Origin: Crocinitomicaceae bacterium
GTDB lineage: Bacteria > Bacteroidota > Bacteroidia > Flavobacteriales_D > Crocinitomicaceae
Length of the DNA: 64,000 nt
Direction of reading: 5' to 3'
Assembly (NCBI GenBank): GCA_016708105.1
Contig: JADJGJ010000001.1
Coordinates: 620,001 to 684,000, forward strand
Below are positions 7,395 through 16,244 of this stretch, piece by piece (position 1 is the first letter of the stretch; every line of letters starts with the position of its first letter). The translations under genes were made by a program, and so were the position numbers. The notes below the pieces were generated by a model. It saw nothing but the letters and a program-made list of their open reading frames with translations, made no database searches and was not told where the DNA came from.

Positions 7395-10196
7395 TTATGC
7401 AGCAATTAATTTATCGGTTAATTTTAATATTTCTTCAATTTCGTTTGGTTTAAAAATTCCGCGAATACCTTCGGGGTGTAACATTGTAAAAGGTGATTCT
7501 ATTAAGTTGCGCTTACTAAGTTCACCTTTATCTAAAATGTATTTTTTTAAAAGATCAAGAAATTGTAATTGACGCGCGGTTAAATAAGTATGTGTTTTTA
7601 TAAATTCATTAAATGCAATAGACACCGTTTCGGGAAAAGTTTCTAAAACCTGAATTCCTAAAATGTGTTTGATGAACTGAACCAACTGCGCTTTTCGGTG
7701 GTGATAAACTCTGCGCAACAAATCAACTGTTATGTGTGGATGCTCATCGTGCAGGGCATCTGCCAATTGCTGTGATTCTTCCTTAGAAATGTCAAGACCT
7801 TGTTTTAATTTTTGAAGAATTAGATTTTCAGAAACCAATTCATTTATTTTTTGCTCAACCAATTCGCGATATTTTGCAATACTCAGAGCTTCATGTTGTG
7901 GGCCAAATTCAACAAACTCTTTGGCATAGACTTCATCTTTAAAATTAAATTTTGCGGGGCCAAGTAGCACAATTGTTTCCCTGAATTTCATTAAGGGGGA
8001 AAGTTTACTTGTTAATTCTTCAAATTTTTCTTCGGTAATAGTTGCCCAATAATTATTAGTTTGGCTTTTACGAATAATATCTTCTTCTTTAGCAACGCTA
8101 TTTACAGACAAAGGCAATTCGCCGATCTCTTCAACAATACTTGATTTTAGTGCTTCAAATTTTTCTTTTTCATCAGATAAATGTGCCAATGAAACTTCTA
8201 AAATGTCTTTTTCAAAACGCATGGATTTGAAATCAACATCAGAGACCGTTCTGAATAAAGGTTTCACAACCATTCTTAAAAATTCCAATTTATCAGGCGT
8301 TAAAAGTGTCCAAAAATTTTCGTCATCGAGCCTCTGTAATTCGTGCTTGGCATCCAAAATCACAATTGAATTATTTGGAAGGGTAATGATTTGTTTTCTA
8401 AGTTTTGATATTTCAGATTCAACAAGCTCTGTTTTATTTAACTCTTGTGCTTTTTCAATTTTATCTAATCGTATTCCAAACAAACGAACAGGCAATGGAA
8501 GTGTAGTTTTAGATTCCTTACCACGAGGATTTAATTTGAAATATTCAAAATTATCCCAACAATCAAGAATTAAAAAATTGTCTTTGTGTGTACACCAAGG
8601 TTTTATTTTTTCAGGTTCCAGTAACCGAGTTCCGCGACCAATCATTTGCCAAAACTTAGTATAGGAATAAACAGGTTTTGCAAAAACTAAATTCACCAAT
8701 TCTCTAACATCAATACCTGTATCTAACATGTCCACGCTAATTGCAACGCGTGGCATATCGTTGTTGGTGAACTGATGTAATAATCCTCCCTTGCCATAAA
8801 CGCGAGGATCATCGCTCACTAAAACTTTTGCTAACTCGCCTTTGTATTCAGGATAAAACGCATCAAACAATTCTTCCATTCTGCGTGCGTGTTTCATTGT
8901 TGCACAAAAGAAAATAGTTTTTCCGGGCAATACACCATTCGCATCTTTAATCGATTCCTCCATAAACTCACGCACGATTAATGCGTTTGTTCCTTTGTTG
9001 ATGACTTTTTTTTCAATCTCGGTTCCTTCGTAATTTATTTCTGAAACTTCTTTTCCGTCTAAAATTAAATCCTTTTGATCTTCTAAAGAAATGCTTCTCT
9101 TATTAATTCCTTCCTCTTGAAACTTAGTTTTAATTTTCATTACTTGAAAATTACTCAGGTAGGGTGGAATATTATTTACAGCCTCTTCATAAGAATATGC
9201 AAAAGTTGGAATACCCTCTTCGCATTCAAATAATTTAAACGTGTTGTGGTCAATTACATCTGTTGGCGTTGCCGTTAATCCTAATGTTATTGTATTGAAG
9301 TATTCTAAAATTTCTTGATACGTATTGTAAATACTTCGATGACTTTCATCAACAATAATCAAATCAAAAAAATGTGGACTCAACGATTTTTTTTCATCGC
9401 GAATTACATTCAGCATTGTTGGATAAGTCGAAACATAAATCCGTCTGTCCGTGGTAATATCCTTTTCACCCACTTTAGGCCATCTCGGTTCGTTAGGTAG
9501 ATGCTCTTTAAAAGCTTCAAGAGTTTGATCGCGTAAAGCAATTCGATCTACTAAAAACAAAACCCGTTCAGCCCAACCTGCTCTCATTAACGCATCAACT
9601 AAGGCAATACAAGTTCTGGTTTTACCTGTACCCGTTGCCATTACAAGCAAGAATTTACGTCTGCGTTTTTCAACCGCTTCCATCACCGCACGAATTGATG
9701 CAATTTGATAATCGCGTCCGGCAATTTTTGTGTTTATTAATTCGCTCGCAAGTGCTTTTCGAGTATTACGAATATATTGATAGCGTTCTAAATCATCGCG
9801 TGTAGGAAATCCGTACACTTTTTTTGGAGGATAATTTCCTAAATCCCAAAAATAAATATCATGTCCATTTGTATAAAAACAGAAAGGTAATTCACCACCT
9901 TGCTCATTTTGAATATTTGTACAATATTGTTTCGCTTGTTCTTTTCCAATATTAGCATCAACAGCTGATTTTTTTGCTTCAACAACAGCTAATGGTTTTC
10001 CATCTTTACCCAATAAAACATAATCGCTGTATTGATGCCCTTCATACTTTGTACGAGGTTCACTCACACAATCCGGCAGAGGCACGTTTATATTAAACTC
10101 TACAAGAACTTGAGAGTGATCATTGACATTCCAACCCGCTACTAGCAAACGTTTGTCAATGATTTCTTGCCTTGTATGTGCTTCGTTTTTGCCCAA
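7395..10196 (-). CDS. hsdR: Type I restriction enzyme R subunit (HsdR)
   Basis: A full-sized 933-residue motor/nuclease subunit. An N-terminal PD-(D/E)xK nuclease domain shows D58 and E73-A-K75 (VLLGKDGKPLAVVEAKK). The SF2 translocase follows: Walker A in MATGTGKTRT (~residue 187), Walker B as DESHRS, motif III LTATPT and motif VI QMIGRGTRL. A C-terminal EcoEI_R_C-type domain (HPHITVDLLRRVYHH onward) would dock on HsdM/HsdS. It should translocate and cleave DNA when bound to a methylase-specificity complex. No hsdM or hsdS is present within 20 kb on either side in this window, and related IS sequences sit on both sides, so it may be an orphan left by deletion, or may rely on subunits encoded elsewhere. 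Confidence 0.95.
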   Translation of the reverse strand: MGKNEAHTRQEIIDKRLLVAGWNVNDHSQVLVEFNINVPLPDCVSEPRTKYEGHQYSDYVLLGKDGKPLAVVEAKKSAVDANIGKEQAKQYCTNIQNEQGGELPFCFYTNGHDIYFWDLGNYPPKKVYGFPTRDDLERYQYIRNTRKALASELINTKIAGRDYQIASIRAVMEAVEKRRRKFLLVMATGTGKTRTCIALVDALMRAGWAERVLFLVDRIALRDQTLEAFKEHLPNEPRWPKVGEKDITTDRRIYVSTYPTMLNVIRDEKKSLSPHFFDLIIVDESHRSIYNTYQEILEYFNTITLGLTATPTDVIDHNTFKLFECEEGIPTFAYSYEEAVNNIPPYLSNFQVMKIKTKFQEEGINKRSISLEDQKDLILDGKEVSEINYEGTEIEKKVINKGTNALIVREFMEESIKDANGVLPGKTIFFCATMKHARRMEELFDAFYPEYKGELAKVLVSDDPRVYGKGGLLHQFTNNDMPRVAISVDMLDTGIDVRELVNLVFAKPVYSYTKFWQMIGRGTRLLEPEKIKPWCTHKDNFLILDCWDNFEYFKLNPRGKESKTTLPLPVRLFGIRLDKIEKAQELNKTELVESEISKLRKQIITLPNNSIVILDAKHELQRLDDENFWTLLTPDKLEFLRMVVKPLFRTVSDVDFKSMRFEKDILEVSLAHLSDEKEKFEALKSSIVEEIGELPLSVNSVAKEEDIIRKSQTNNYWATITEEKFEELTSKLSPLMKFRETIVLLGPAKFNFKDEVYAKEFVEFGPQHEALSIAKYRELVEQKINELVSENLILQKLKQGLDISKEESQQLADALHDEHPHITVDLLRRVYHHRKAQLVQFIKHILGIQVLETFPETVSIAFNEFIKTHTYLTARQLQFLDLLKKYILDKGELSKRNLIESPFTMLHPEGIRGIFKPNEIEEILKLTDKLIAA

Positions 10197-10294
10197 TTGA
10201 TTGATCGTGATTGAAATTTAATCATCCAAAATACTCAAAAAGAATGAAAATGTTGGTTTTTTTGGTAATCGAATCAAGAATTAACATGAGACTC

Positions 10295-10520
10295 TTAAAT
10301 GGAATATTTTCTGCACAATTCTGCAACAGACATTTCTGCCCGCAAAGCTTCCATTACAATTGTGATTTTTTGTTCCGATGAAAAAACTGTTCTGGTTTTT
10401 CTTCGAATTTCTTTGATGTAATTCTCGGATGTTTGTTTCTTTTTTGTTTCCATGTTATTTAAATTTAATAATTTTTGGAAACACGCTCTTAACTTTAACT
10501 AATTTCAGTCCACATTATGC
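10295..10520 (-). pseudogene. Remnant of a related IS3-family orfA and IS end
   Basis: From an ATG at 10453 the minus strand encodes 52 residues (METKKKQTSENYIKEIRRK ... VAELCRKYSI) that align along their length with OrfA of the intact IS (shared pattern RRKTxxxxSSEqKI.IV.E..R.E..VA.lCRKY.I) and then stop at 10295. Upstream of the ATG, 10454-10520 resembles the right IS end (CTCTTAACTTTAACT and CAGTCCACATT versus CTCTAATCTTTTAG and CAGTACACATT). The rest of the element is gone. It is thus a decayed, different member of the same IS group lying directly upstream of hsdR. Confidence 0.72.
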
Positions 10521-10547
10521 TGACGATTCACGGTGATTGAAGAAAAA

Positions 10548-10578
10548 TTGGATACTCTCTAAAAACTCCTTAACTTTG
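10548..10578 (+). promoter_or_regulatory. Bacteroidota-type promoter for the kinase/regulator pair
   Basis: TTG at 10548 and TAACTTTG at 10571-10578 match the Bacteroidota consensus (TTG at -33, TAnnTTTG at -7) with about 20 bases between. The predicted start of transcription is about 10585, a short distance before the GTG start codon at 10598. Confidence 0.5.
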
Positions 10579-10597
10579 AGGAAATATTACCCACTTT

Positions 10598-11698
10598 GTG
10601 ACTGCACAATCAAAAAAAATAAAAGATCTTTCAAGACACTTACAAGAGCGCGTAAAAGAACTGACATGTTTATATGAGATTTCAAAAGCTGCTCAAAAAA
10701 GTGATAAGTCTTTAGATGAACTCATCGAAAATATTCTAAAAATTATTCCTAAAGGGTGGCAGTTTCCCGATGACTTAAATGTCTTCATTCGCATAGATGA
10801 ACAAGAATATGGAAATCAGAAGACATTAACACTTCATCAAAAATCTGAGATACGAATTGACAACGAAATTCGCGGTGAGATAATAGTTTTTTATACAAAG
10901 AATTCCAAATCATCCAAATCATTTTTGAAAGAAGAACAGCAGTTGATTAATCAAATTGGGCTGGAGTTGTCTTCCATACTGGATAGATTTGAAAAACGTG
11001 AACTTGAAAAAATCATCACGCTAAAATTGCGTTACAGCGATCGTCTGAATGTATTGGGAGAGTTGACTGCAGGAATTGCGCATGAACTAAATACGCCTTT
11101 AGGAAATATTTTAGGATATGCCGAGTTACTCGAAAAAGCAGAATCAGATTCTGTCAGAAAATCTGACATTCAAAAAATAATTACGTCTGCAATTAATGCG
11201 CGTGAGATTGTAAAAAAACTCATGTACTTCTCCTGTGAAATGCCCAGTCAGTTTAAGCTGGTTAATCTGAATGATGTCATTATTGAATCCATGAATTTAC
11301 TCCAGATTCAGCTTAATGAAAACAAGGTTCGTCTTGAATTGATACTTTCAAAACAAGTCCGCCCAATCAGGTTAGACTCTATTCAATTTTCTCAGGTACT
11401 ATTTAATTTAGCTTTGAATGCAATCGCTGCTATGCCATCAGGTGGTGTTCTAAAAATCTCTACAAATGTCCGCAAAGAACTTGTCGTTCTTAAAATTAAA
11501 GATCATGGAATTGGAATGGACAAAAAAGATATAGTGAAAATTTTTCAACCATTTTATACCACAAAACCATCAGGTACAGGTCTAGGATTAGCTGTTGTTC
11601 ATGGCATAATTCAAAGTCATCGAGGAACAATTAGTGTTGATTCAGAAAAAGGAAAAGGCACGGAATTTACAATCACGCTTGATCAAAATACGCTTTAA
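10598..11698 (+). CDS. Sensor histidine kinase (cytoplasmic, GAF-like input)
   Basis: A 366-residue kinase starting at GTG 10598. The N-terminus is a coiled coil plus a GAF-like sensor domain (ERVKELTCLYEISKAAQ; INQIGLELSSILDRFEKRE). The HisKA domain has phosphoacceptor H162 in GIAHELNTPLGNILGYAE. The HATPase domain shows an N-box (QVLFNLALNAIAAMP), G1 DHGIGMD, F-box FQPFYTTK and G2 GTGLGLAVVHG. No membrane helix is visible, so it senses a cytoplasmic signal. Together with the response regulator that starts 2 bp downstream it forms a two-component system. The downstream glutamate dehydrogenase/transhydrogenase genes suggest a nitrogen or redox signal; this is inference. Confidence 0.93.
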   Translation: MTAQSKKIKDLSRHLQERVKELTCLYEISKAAQKSDKSLDELIENILKIIPKGWQFPDDLNVFIRIDEQEYGNQKTLTLHQKSEIRIDNEIRGEIIVFYTKNSKSSKSFLKEEQQLINQIGLELSSILDRFEKRELEKIITLKLRYSDRLNVLGELTAGIAHELNTPLGNILGYAELLEKAESDSVRKSDIQKIITSAINAREIVKKLMYFSCEMPSQFKLVNLNDVIIESMNLLQIQLNENKVRLELILSKQVRPIRLDSIQFSQVLFNLALNAIAAMPSGGVLKISTNVRKELVVLKIKDHGIGMDKKDIVKIFQPFYTTKPSGTGLGLAVVHGIIQSHRGTISVDSEKGKGTEFTITLDQNTL

Positions 11699-11700
11699 TT

Positions 11701-13017
11701 ATGCTGAACAGATTATCTGTTTTATTGGTTGATGATTCGCATGACATGCTGGAATTACTTCGGCGCAACATGACCGATATGGGCTTTAATGCTTTTGCTG
11801 CAAGCACAGTTGTAGATGCGATTGATGTATTAGAAAATACAGAAATTGATTTAGTTGTAACCGATTTAAACATGCCTCACATTGGTGGTATGCAATTGGT
11901 CAAATACATGTCACAGCATTTTTCTCAAATTCCGGTATTGGTTATTACAGGTTTTCCAGATGTTCGTAATGCCGTTGAAGTGATGAAGCTGGGCGCCATG
12001 GAGTATTTGATTAAACCATTTACGCAGGATGAGCTTCAAGCCTCCATTGAAAAAGTGCTTGGTGAAATTAAAGTTCCAGAAGCTAAAAATGAAGAAATCA
12101 TTGAATCGTTTCATGGCATCATCGGACGATCTGAACCGATGCAAAAATTATATCACGCAATCGATAAAACAAAAAATAATCGCGCCACTGTTTTGATAAC
12201 CGGTGAAAGCGGAACTGGAAAAGAAATGGTAGCAAGAGCCATTCATTACAACAGTGCATTTTCTGCTTCACCATTCGTTCCGGTTAATTGCGGTGCGATT
12301 CCTGATCAGTTGATCGAAAGTGAATTGTTTGGTCACATGAAAGGTGCATTTACCGGAGCTACAATTTCACGCGCTGGTTTTTTTCAAGCTGCCCAAGGCG
12401 GAACGTTATTTCTGGATGAAATCAGCAATGCTTCTCTTTCGATTCAAGCCAAATTATTGCGAGTTATTCAAGACAAAGAAATTACCATGTTGGGCGCAAC
12501 CAAATCGCAAAAAATCGATGTTCGTTTAATCTCAGCGTCTAATGCGATGCTGGATGAGCAAATGAAGAAAGGCACGTTTCGTGAAGATTTATATTATCGT
12601 TTAAATGTCATCACCATTCATATTCCACCGCTGCGTAATCGTAAAGAAGATATTCCTTTATTGATTGATTATTTTACGAATCGCTATTGCAAAGAGTATG
12701 ATAAAAAATTACTCAAAATTTCAAAACAAATTAAAGGAATTCTAAGCGCTTATACCTGGCCGGGAAATGTCCGTGAACTTGAAAATTTTATAAATCGCAT
12801 GGTATTGATGAGTGATACGCAGATGAAAGTTGAAGACGTTCCTGTACACATGAAAATGAGCTCACCAAAAATCAACAAAGACGATTTGACAATGACATTA
12901 GCCGTGGCTGAAAAGCATTACATTATCAAAGTTCTGGAGTCTTGTGGCAATAATAAAACAAAGGCTGCGCAAACTTTAGGTATCGACCGCAAAACATTGC
13001 GCGAAAAACTAAAATAA
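11701..13017 (+). CDS. NtrC-family sigma-54-dependent response regulator
   Basis: 438 residues in three domains. The receiver (1-120) has phosphoacceptor D55 (VVTDLNMPHIGG) plus the acidic pair VDDSHD and the K of LIKPFTQDE. The AAA+ sigma-54 activator domain (~140-365) has Walker A GESGTGKE, the sigma-54 contact loop GAFTGA, Walker B GGTLFLDEI and the arginine-finger region FREDLYYRLNVI. The C-terminal Fis-type HTH ends NKTKAAQTLGIDRKTLREKL. It should activate sigma-54 promoters after phosphorylation by the adjacent kinase. A plausible sigma-54 promoter lies 163 bp downstream of its stop, ahead of the gdh-pnt cluster. Confidence 0.95.
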   Translation: MLNRLSVLLVDDSHDMLELLRRNMTDMGFNAFAASTVVDAIDVLENTEIDLVVTDLNMPHIGGMQLVKYMSQHFSQIPVLVITGFPDVRNAVEVMKLGAMEYLIKPFTQDELQASIEKVLGEIKVPEAKNEEIIESFHGIIGRSEPMQKLYHAIDKTKNNRATVLITGESGTGKEMVARAIHYNSAFSASPFVPVNCGAIPDQLIESELFGHMKGAFTGATISRAGFFQAAQGGTLFLDEISNASLSIQAKLLRVIQDKEITMLGATKSQKIDVRLISASNAMLDEQMKKGTFREDLYYRLNVITIHIPPLRNRKEDIPLLIDYFTNRYCKEYDKKLLKISKQIKGILSAYTWPGNVRELENFINRMVLMSDTQMKVEDVPVHMKMSSPKINKDDLTMTLAVAEKHYIIKVLESCGNNKTKAAQTLGIDRKTLREKLK

Positions 13018-13033
13018 CAACTGATTCAAATCT

Positions 13034-13046
13034 ACCCGGTGCGGGT
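13034..13046 (+). terminator. Small hairpin after the response regulator
   Basis: ACCCG-GTG-CGGGT forms a short GC-rich hairpin 17 bp after the stop codon. It is not followed at once by a T tract, although an AT/T-rich stretch comes about 25 bases later. It may be a weak terminator or an activator binding half-site; it is listed with low confidence. Confidence 0.3.
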
Positions 13047-13179
13047 AATTATTCCCCGTATTTTATCTTTATTTTTTTAAAGGAAAAGAAGTGCGATTTT
13101 TTTCCACTCTTCATCAAATCCTTTCATATCCTTATGTTTCGTTGTTTTGAGTAATCTCTAAATTGATTTGAAATCGTAC

Positions 13180-13196
13180 TTGGCATAGCTCTTGAA
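13180..13196 (+). promoter_or_regulatory. Probable sigma-54 (-24/-12) promoter
   Basis: TTGGCATAGCTCTTGAA matches the sigma-54 consensus TGGCAC-N5-TTGCA with correct GG-to-G(C/A) spacing (10 bases between); the -12 GC is GA here. It lies just downstream of an NtrC-type activator gene, which supports the call. The caveat is that transcription would begin near 13207, only a few bases before the ATG at 13211, giving an almost leaderless message and leaving the GAGGA at 13200-13204 outside the transcript. Confidence 0.42.
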
Positions 13197-13210
13197 AAAG
13201 AGGAATTACT

Positions 13211-13513
13211 ATGATACAAGTAAGAACCAAAAAAACAACGACAATAGGCCTTCCATTTCCTGCAAACCTGATGGGTTTGTGTCCTGATTGCAATTATTCA
13301 TCGAATTGCGTTCTCAAAACTCCTTTAACGGTTGTGTTTCAGTGTGAGGAATATGATTCCTCCTTACCAACCAAAGAAAAGAAAATGATACAGCATGCTG
13401 ATTTACCTTATCCTTCCAACTTAATCGGCCTTTGCACCAATTGCGATCATGTCAAAACTTGCGTGCTTCGGCAACCCGAATCGGTCATCTTTAACTGTGA
13501 ACATTATCAATAA
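13211..13513 (+). CDS. Duplicated four-cysteine (probable metal-binding) protein
   Basis: A 100-residue protein made of two homologous halves. Each half has the pattern LP(F/Y)PxNL(M/I)GLC-x2-C-x5-C-x11-C: CPDCNYSSNCVLK...C in the first and CTNCDHVKTCVLR...C in the second. Four conserved cysteines per unit suggest a zinc or iron-sulfur site. It is the first gene after the putative sigma-54 promoter and 14 bp ahead of glutamate dehydrogenase, so it may be a redox or metal-responsive accessory of that operon. I do not recognise a named family; the function is not known. Confidence 0.75.
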   Translation: MIQVRTKKTTTIGLPFPANLMGLCPDCNYSSNCVLKTPLTVVFQCEEYDSSLPTKEKKMIQHADLPYPSNLIGLCTNCDHVKTCVLRQPESVIFNCEHYQ

Positions 13514-13527
13514 TCAAAATAAAAAAA

Positions 13528-14802
13528 ATGGAAACAAAAACAAAAAAAACCGGAATGTATGAGAACGTTCAGGTGCAGTTTAACAAAGCTGCAAATGTTA
13601 TGAAATTGGATGAGGGAGTTCGAAAAATTCTTTCCTCCACCAACAGTGAAATTGTTGTGCATTTTCCGGTAAAAATGGACAATGGAAAAACAGAAGTGTT
13701 CACCGGTTTTCGGGTACAACATAACAATGCATTGGGGCCTTACAAAGGCGGCTTGCGCTATCACCCAACACTTGACATTGATGCTGCACGTGCATTGGCC
13801 ACATGGATGACCTGGAAAACAGCTTTGGCCGGACTTCCATATGGTGGAGGAAAAGGAGGAATCGAAATTGATCCTTCAAAATATTCATTAGCCGAATTGG
13901 AAAGAATCACACGAAGATTCACGTTTGCCCTTGGAGAAAATATCGGACCTGATATTGATATTCCAGCACCCGATGTAAATACCAACGCACAAACAATGGC
14001 ATGGATTGCAGATACATTTGCTTCTACAAGACCACCATCAACCCGATTTACAAGCATGAGTGTTGTTACCGGAAAACCTGTTGGTTCAGGCGGGCTTGAA
14101 GGAAGAGATCGTGCAACCGGATTTGGGGTTGTTGCAACAATAAAATCATGGGCTGTCACAAAAGACACTGACCTGAAAAACAAAAAATACATTGTTCAGG
14201 GATTTGGAAATGTTGGTTACTGGGCTGCACATTTCTTAAAAGAATTAGGAGCAGAATTAATTGCGGTGCAAGATGCCAGTGGAACTATTTACAACGATAA
14301 AGGAATTGATCCGGAAGATTTATTAAAGCACTGTTCCAACAATAAAGGAAACATTGCAGGATATAAAAAGGCTGATTCTTTTCATGACTCAGAGTTTTTT
14401 GCAATTCCATGTCACATTATAATTCCGGCCGCGTTGGGAAATCAAATTACAGAAGCAAATGCATACCGCATAAAAACATTATTAATTGCTGAAGGAGCTA
14501 ATGGTCCAACGGATACAGTAGCAGAAGAAATTTTACTGAGCAAGGGCATCGATATCATTCCAGATATTCTTTGCAATTCAGGAGGAGTAATTGGAAGTTA
14601 CTATGAGTGGCTGCAGAACAGACGCGCTGAAATATGGAAGATTGAAAAAGTGTTGCCATTGATTCAGGAAAAAATTGACACTGCGTTTAAGGAAACTGTA
14701 GCTGCTGCAAAAAAACACAAAACCGATTGGAGAACAGGAGCGTATGTTGTGGCACTGGAACGAATTGAGCGCACTTATAAACAACGTGGGGTGTTTCCAT
14801 AA
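13528..14802 (+). CDS. gdhA: Glutamate dehydrogenase
   Basis: A 424-residue hexameric-type enzyme of the short (~420 aa) GDH50 class. It interconverts glutamate and 2-oxoglutarate plus ammonium with NAD(P). Visible landmarks: substrate-binding FRVQHNNALGPYKGGLRYHP, catalytic lysine context LPYGGGKGGIEIDP, DIDIPAPDVNTN, and the Rossmann GFGNVGYWAAHFL (~residue 228). ANGPTD and NSGGVIGSYYEW near the C-terminus are the usual conserved blocks. It ends 2 bp before the transhydrogenase alpha gene. The acidic residue after the Rossmann glycine motif is not obvious, so the cofactor cannot be fixed by eye; linkage to a transhydrogenase suggests NAD(P) balance matters. Confidence 0.95.
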   Translation: METKTKKTGMYENVQVQFNKAANVMKLDEGVRKILSSTNSEIVVHFPVKMDNGKTEVFTGFRVQHNNALGPYKGGLRYHPTLDIDAARALATWMTWKTALAGLPYGGGKGGIEIDPSKYSLAELERITRRFTFALGENIGPDIDIPAPDVNTNAQTMAWIADTFASTRPPSTRFTSMSVVTGKPVGSGGLEGRDRATGFGVVATIKSWAVTKDTDLKNKKYIVQGFGNVGYWAAHFLKELGAELIAVQDASGTIYNDKGIDPEDLLKHCSNNKGNIAGYKKADSFHDSEFFAIPCHIIIPAALGNQITEANAYRIKTLLIAEGANGPTDTVAEEILLSKGIDIIPDILCNSGGVIGSYYEWLQNRRAEIWKIEKVLPLIQEKIDTAFKETVAAAKKHKTDWRTGAYVVALERIERTYKQRGVFP

Positions 14803-14804
14803 CG

Positions 14805-15923
14805 ATGAAAAAAATAGGATTGATAAACAAAAATCAACACAACAAAATTGTTGTACTGATTCCAAAACATGTTGCATTGCTAAAACACCACGCGCTTTTT
14901 TTTATTGAGTCAGGATCTGGTTTAGCTGCTGGTTTTAGAGACGAAGAATATGAAGATGCCGGCGCCGTGATATTGCATTCGAGCAAGGAAGTCCTTATGG
15001 TTTCAGATATCATTTTATGTTTTGATGAGTTGCCTGAAATATCACAGGTGGATGACAAAAAAACAATGATTACTTTTTTAAATGTGCTTTATGATTTTAA
15101 ACCTCTCGCCTCTCTTACCGGAAAAAAAATAGACCTCTATAGTTTGGATTTGATGCCACGGACAACACTTGCACAGTCGATGGATATTTTGTCTTCGGTG
15201 GCTTCGATTTCAGGATACCAAGCAGTACTCATTGCGGCTGAAATGTTACCGTCTTGTCTGCCAATGATTACCAGCGCTGGCGGAACATTACGTCCTGCTA
15301 GATTTTTAATTCTTGGAAGTGGAGTTGCCGGTTTACGGGCCATTGCAACAGCAAAACGAATGGGTGCGGTCGTAAAAGCATTTGATGTTAGACGTGCGTC
15401 CAAAACAGAAGTGGAAAGTTTGGGCGCAGAGTTCATTGAAATTGATGGCGCTACCGAAAATAAAAATTCAGGAGGTTATGCTGTTGAACAAACGCAAGAT
15501 TATCTGGACAAAATTGAAAAAGTAATTCACAATGAAGCAATTCAAGCTGATGCAATTATAACAACAGCAAAAATTCCGGGCAAACAAGCACCCTTATTAT
15601 TGAAAGAATATTCAGTAAAACAAATGAAATCTGGATCTGTAATTGTGGACCTTGCGGCTGAGACAGGCGGTAATTGTGAACTTACAAAAAAGGATGAAAT
15701 CCATGTTCAACATGAGGTAACTCTTGTAGGAATTTCTTCCATCATTTCGCGTTGTTCCAAATCAGCATCCATACTTATTTCCGGAAATTATTTTGCCTTC
15801 ATCAGTCACTTTTTAGCCAATCCAAATCTTGCTGGGAAAGATGAAATATTAAATCAAACAAAGGTCATCGAAGACGGACTTCTGATCAATCAAAAACTTG
15901 TTCAACTAATCAATCAATATTAA
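14805..15923 (+). CDS. pntA: NAD(P) transhydrogenase alpha subunit, NAD-binding part
   Basis: The 372-residue domain I of proton-translocating transhydrogenase. It is an AlaDH/PNT fold with an N-terminal half including FIESGSGLAAGFRDEEYEDAGA, an RPARFLILGSGVAGLRAIATAKRMGAVVKAFDVR Rossmann block (NAD binding, ~residues 165-197), and the TTAKIPGKQAPLL and SVIVDLAAETGGNCE motifs. In this split form the membrane helices are on the next gene. It binds NADH on the cytoplasmic face; hydride goes to NADP on PntB, driven by the proton gradient. It follows gdhA by 2 bp and precedes pntAb by 4 bp. Confidence 0.94.
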   Translation: MKKIGLINKNQHNKIVVLIPKHVALLKHHALFFIESGSGLAAGFRDEEYEDAGAVILHSSKEVLMVSDIILCFDELPEISQVDDKKTMITFLNVLYDFKPLASLTGKKIDLYSLDLMPRTTLAQSMDILSSVASISGYQAVLIAAEMLPSCLPMITSAGGTLRPARFLILGSGVAGLRAIATAKRMGAVVKAFDVRRASKTEVESLGAEFIEIDGATENKNSGGYAVEQTQDYLDKIEKVIHNEAIQADAIITTAKIPGKQAPLLLKEYSVKQMKSGSVIVDLAAETGGNCELTKKDEIHVQHEVTLVGISSIISRCSKSASILISGNYFAFISHFLANPNLAGKDEILNQTKVIEDGLLINQKLVQLINQY

Positions 15924-15927
15924 TTTA

Positions 15928-16242
15928 ATGACAGAGTCTCTCATACTGACCCAAATTGATGGTTTATACATTGTTGTTTTCAGCTTACTGCTGGGAATTG
16001 AAGTAATCAAAAATGTACCTGCGGTTTTGCACACACCACTCATGTCAGGTGCAAACGCCATCAGTGGAATTATTGTAATTGGCGCAACCATTCATCTTCT
16101 TAACGCAGCTGAAGATGACTACTGGAATTTAGGGTTATCTGCCTTGGCCGTTTTATTAGGAACCGTAAATATTGCCGGCGGATTTTTTATCACGCATCGA
16201 ATGCTAAGCATGTTTTCAAAACCAAAAAAAAATAAAATTTAA
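15928..16242 (+). CDS. pntAb: NAD(P) transhydrogenase alpha subunit, membrane part (PntAb)
   Basis: A 104-residue membrane protein with three or four hydrophobic segments (VVFSLLLGIEVIKNVPAVLHTPLMSGANAISGIIVIGATIHLL, then LSALAVLLGTVNIAGGFFI). The HTPLMSGxNAISG block is diagnostic of transhydrogenase domain II. It completes the alpha subunit and, with PntB, forms the proton channel. The split three-gene organisation is common outside enterics. It is spaced 2 bp from pntB. Confidence 0.94.
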   Translation: MTESLILTQIDGLYIVVFSLLLGIEVIKNVPAVLHTPLMSGANAISGIIVIGATIHLLNAAEDDYWNLGLSALAVLLGTVNIAGGFFITHRMLSMFSKPKKNKI

Positions 16243-16244
16243 TC

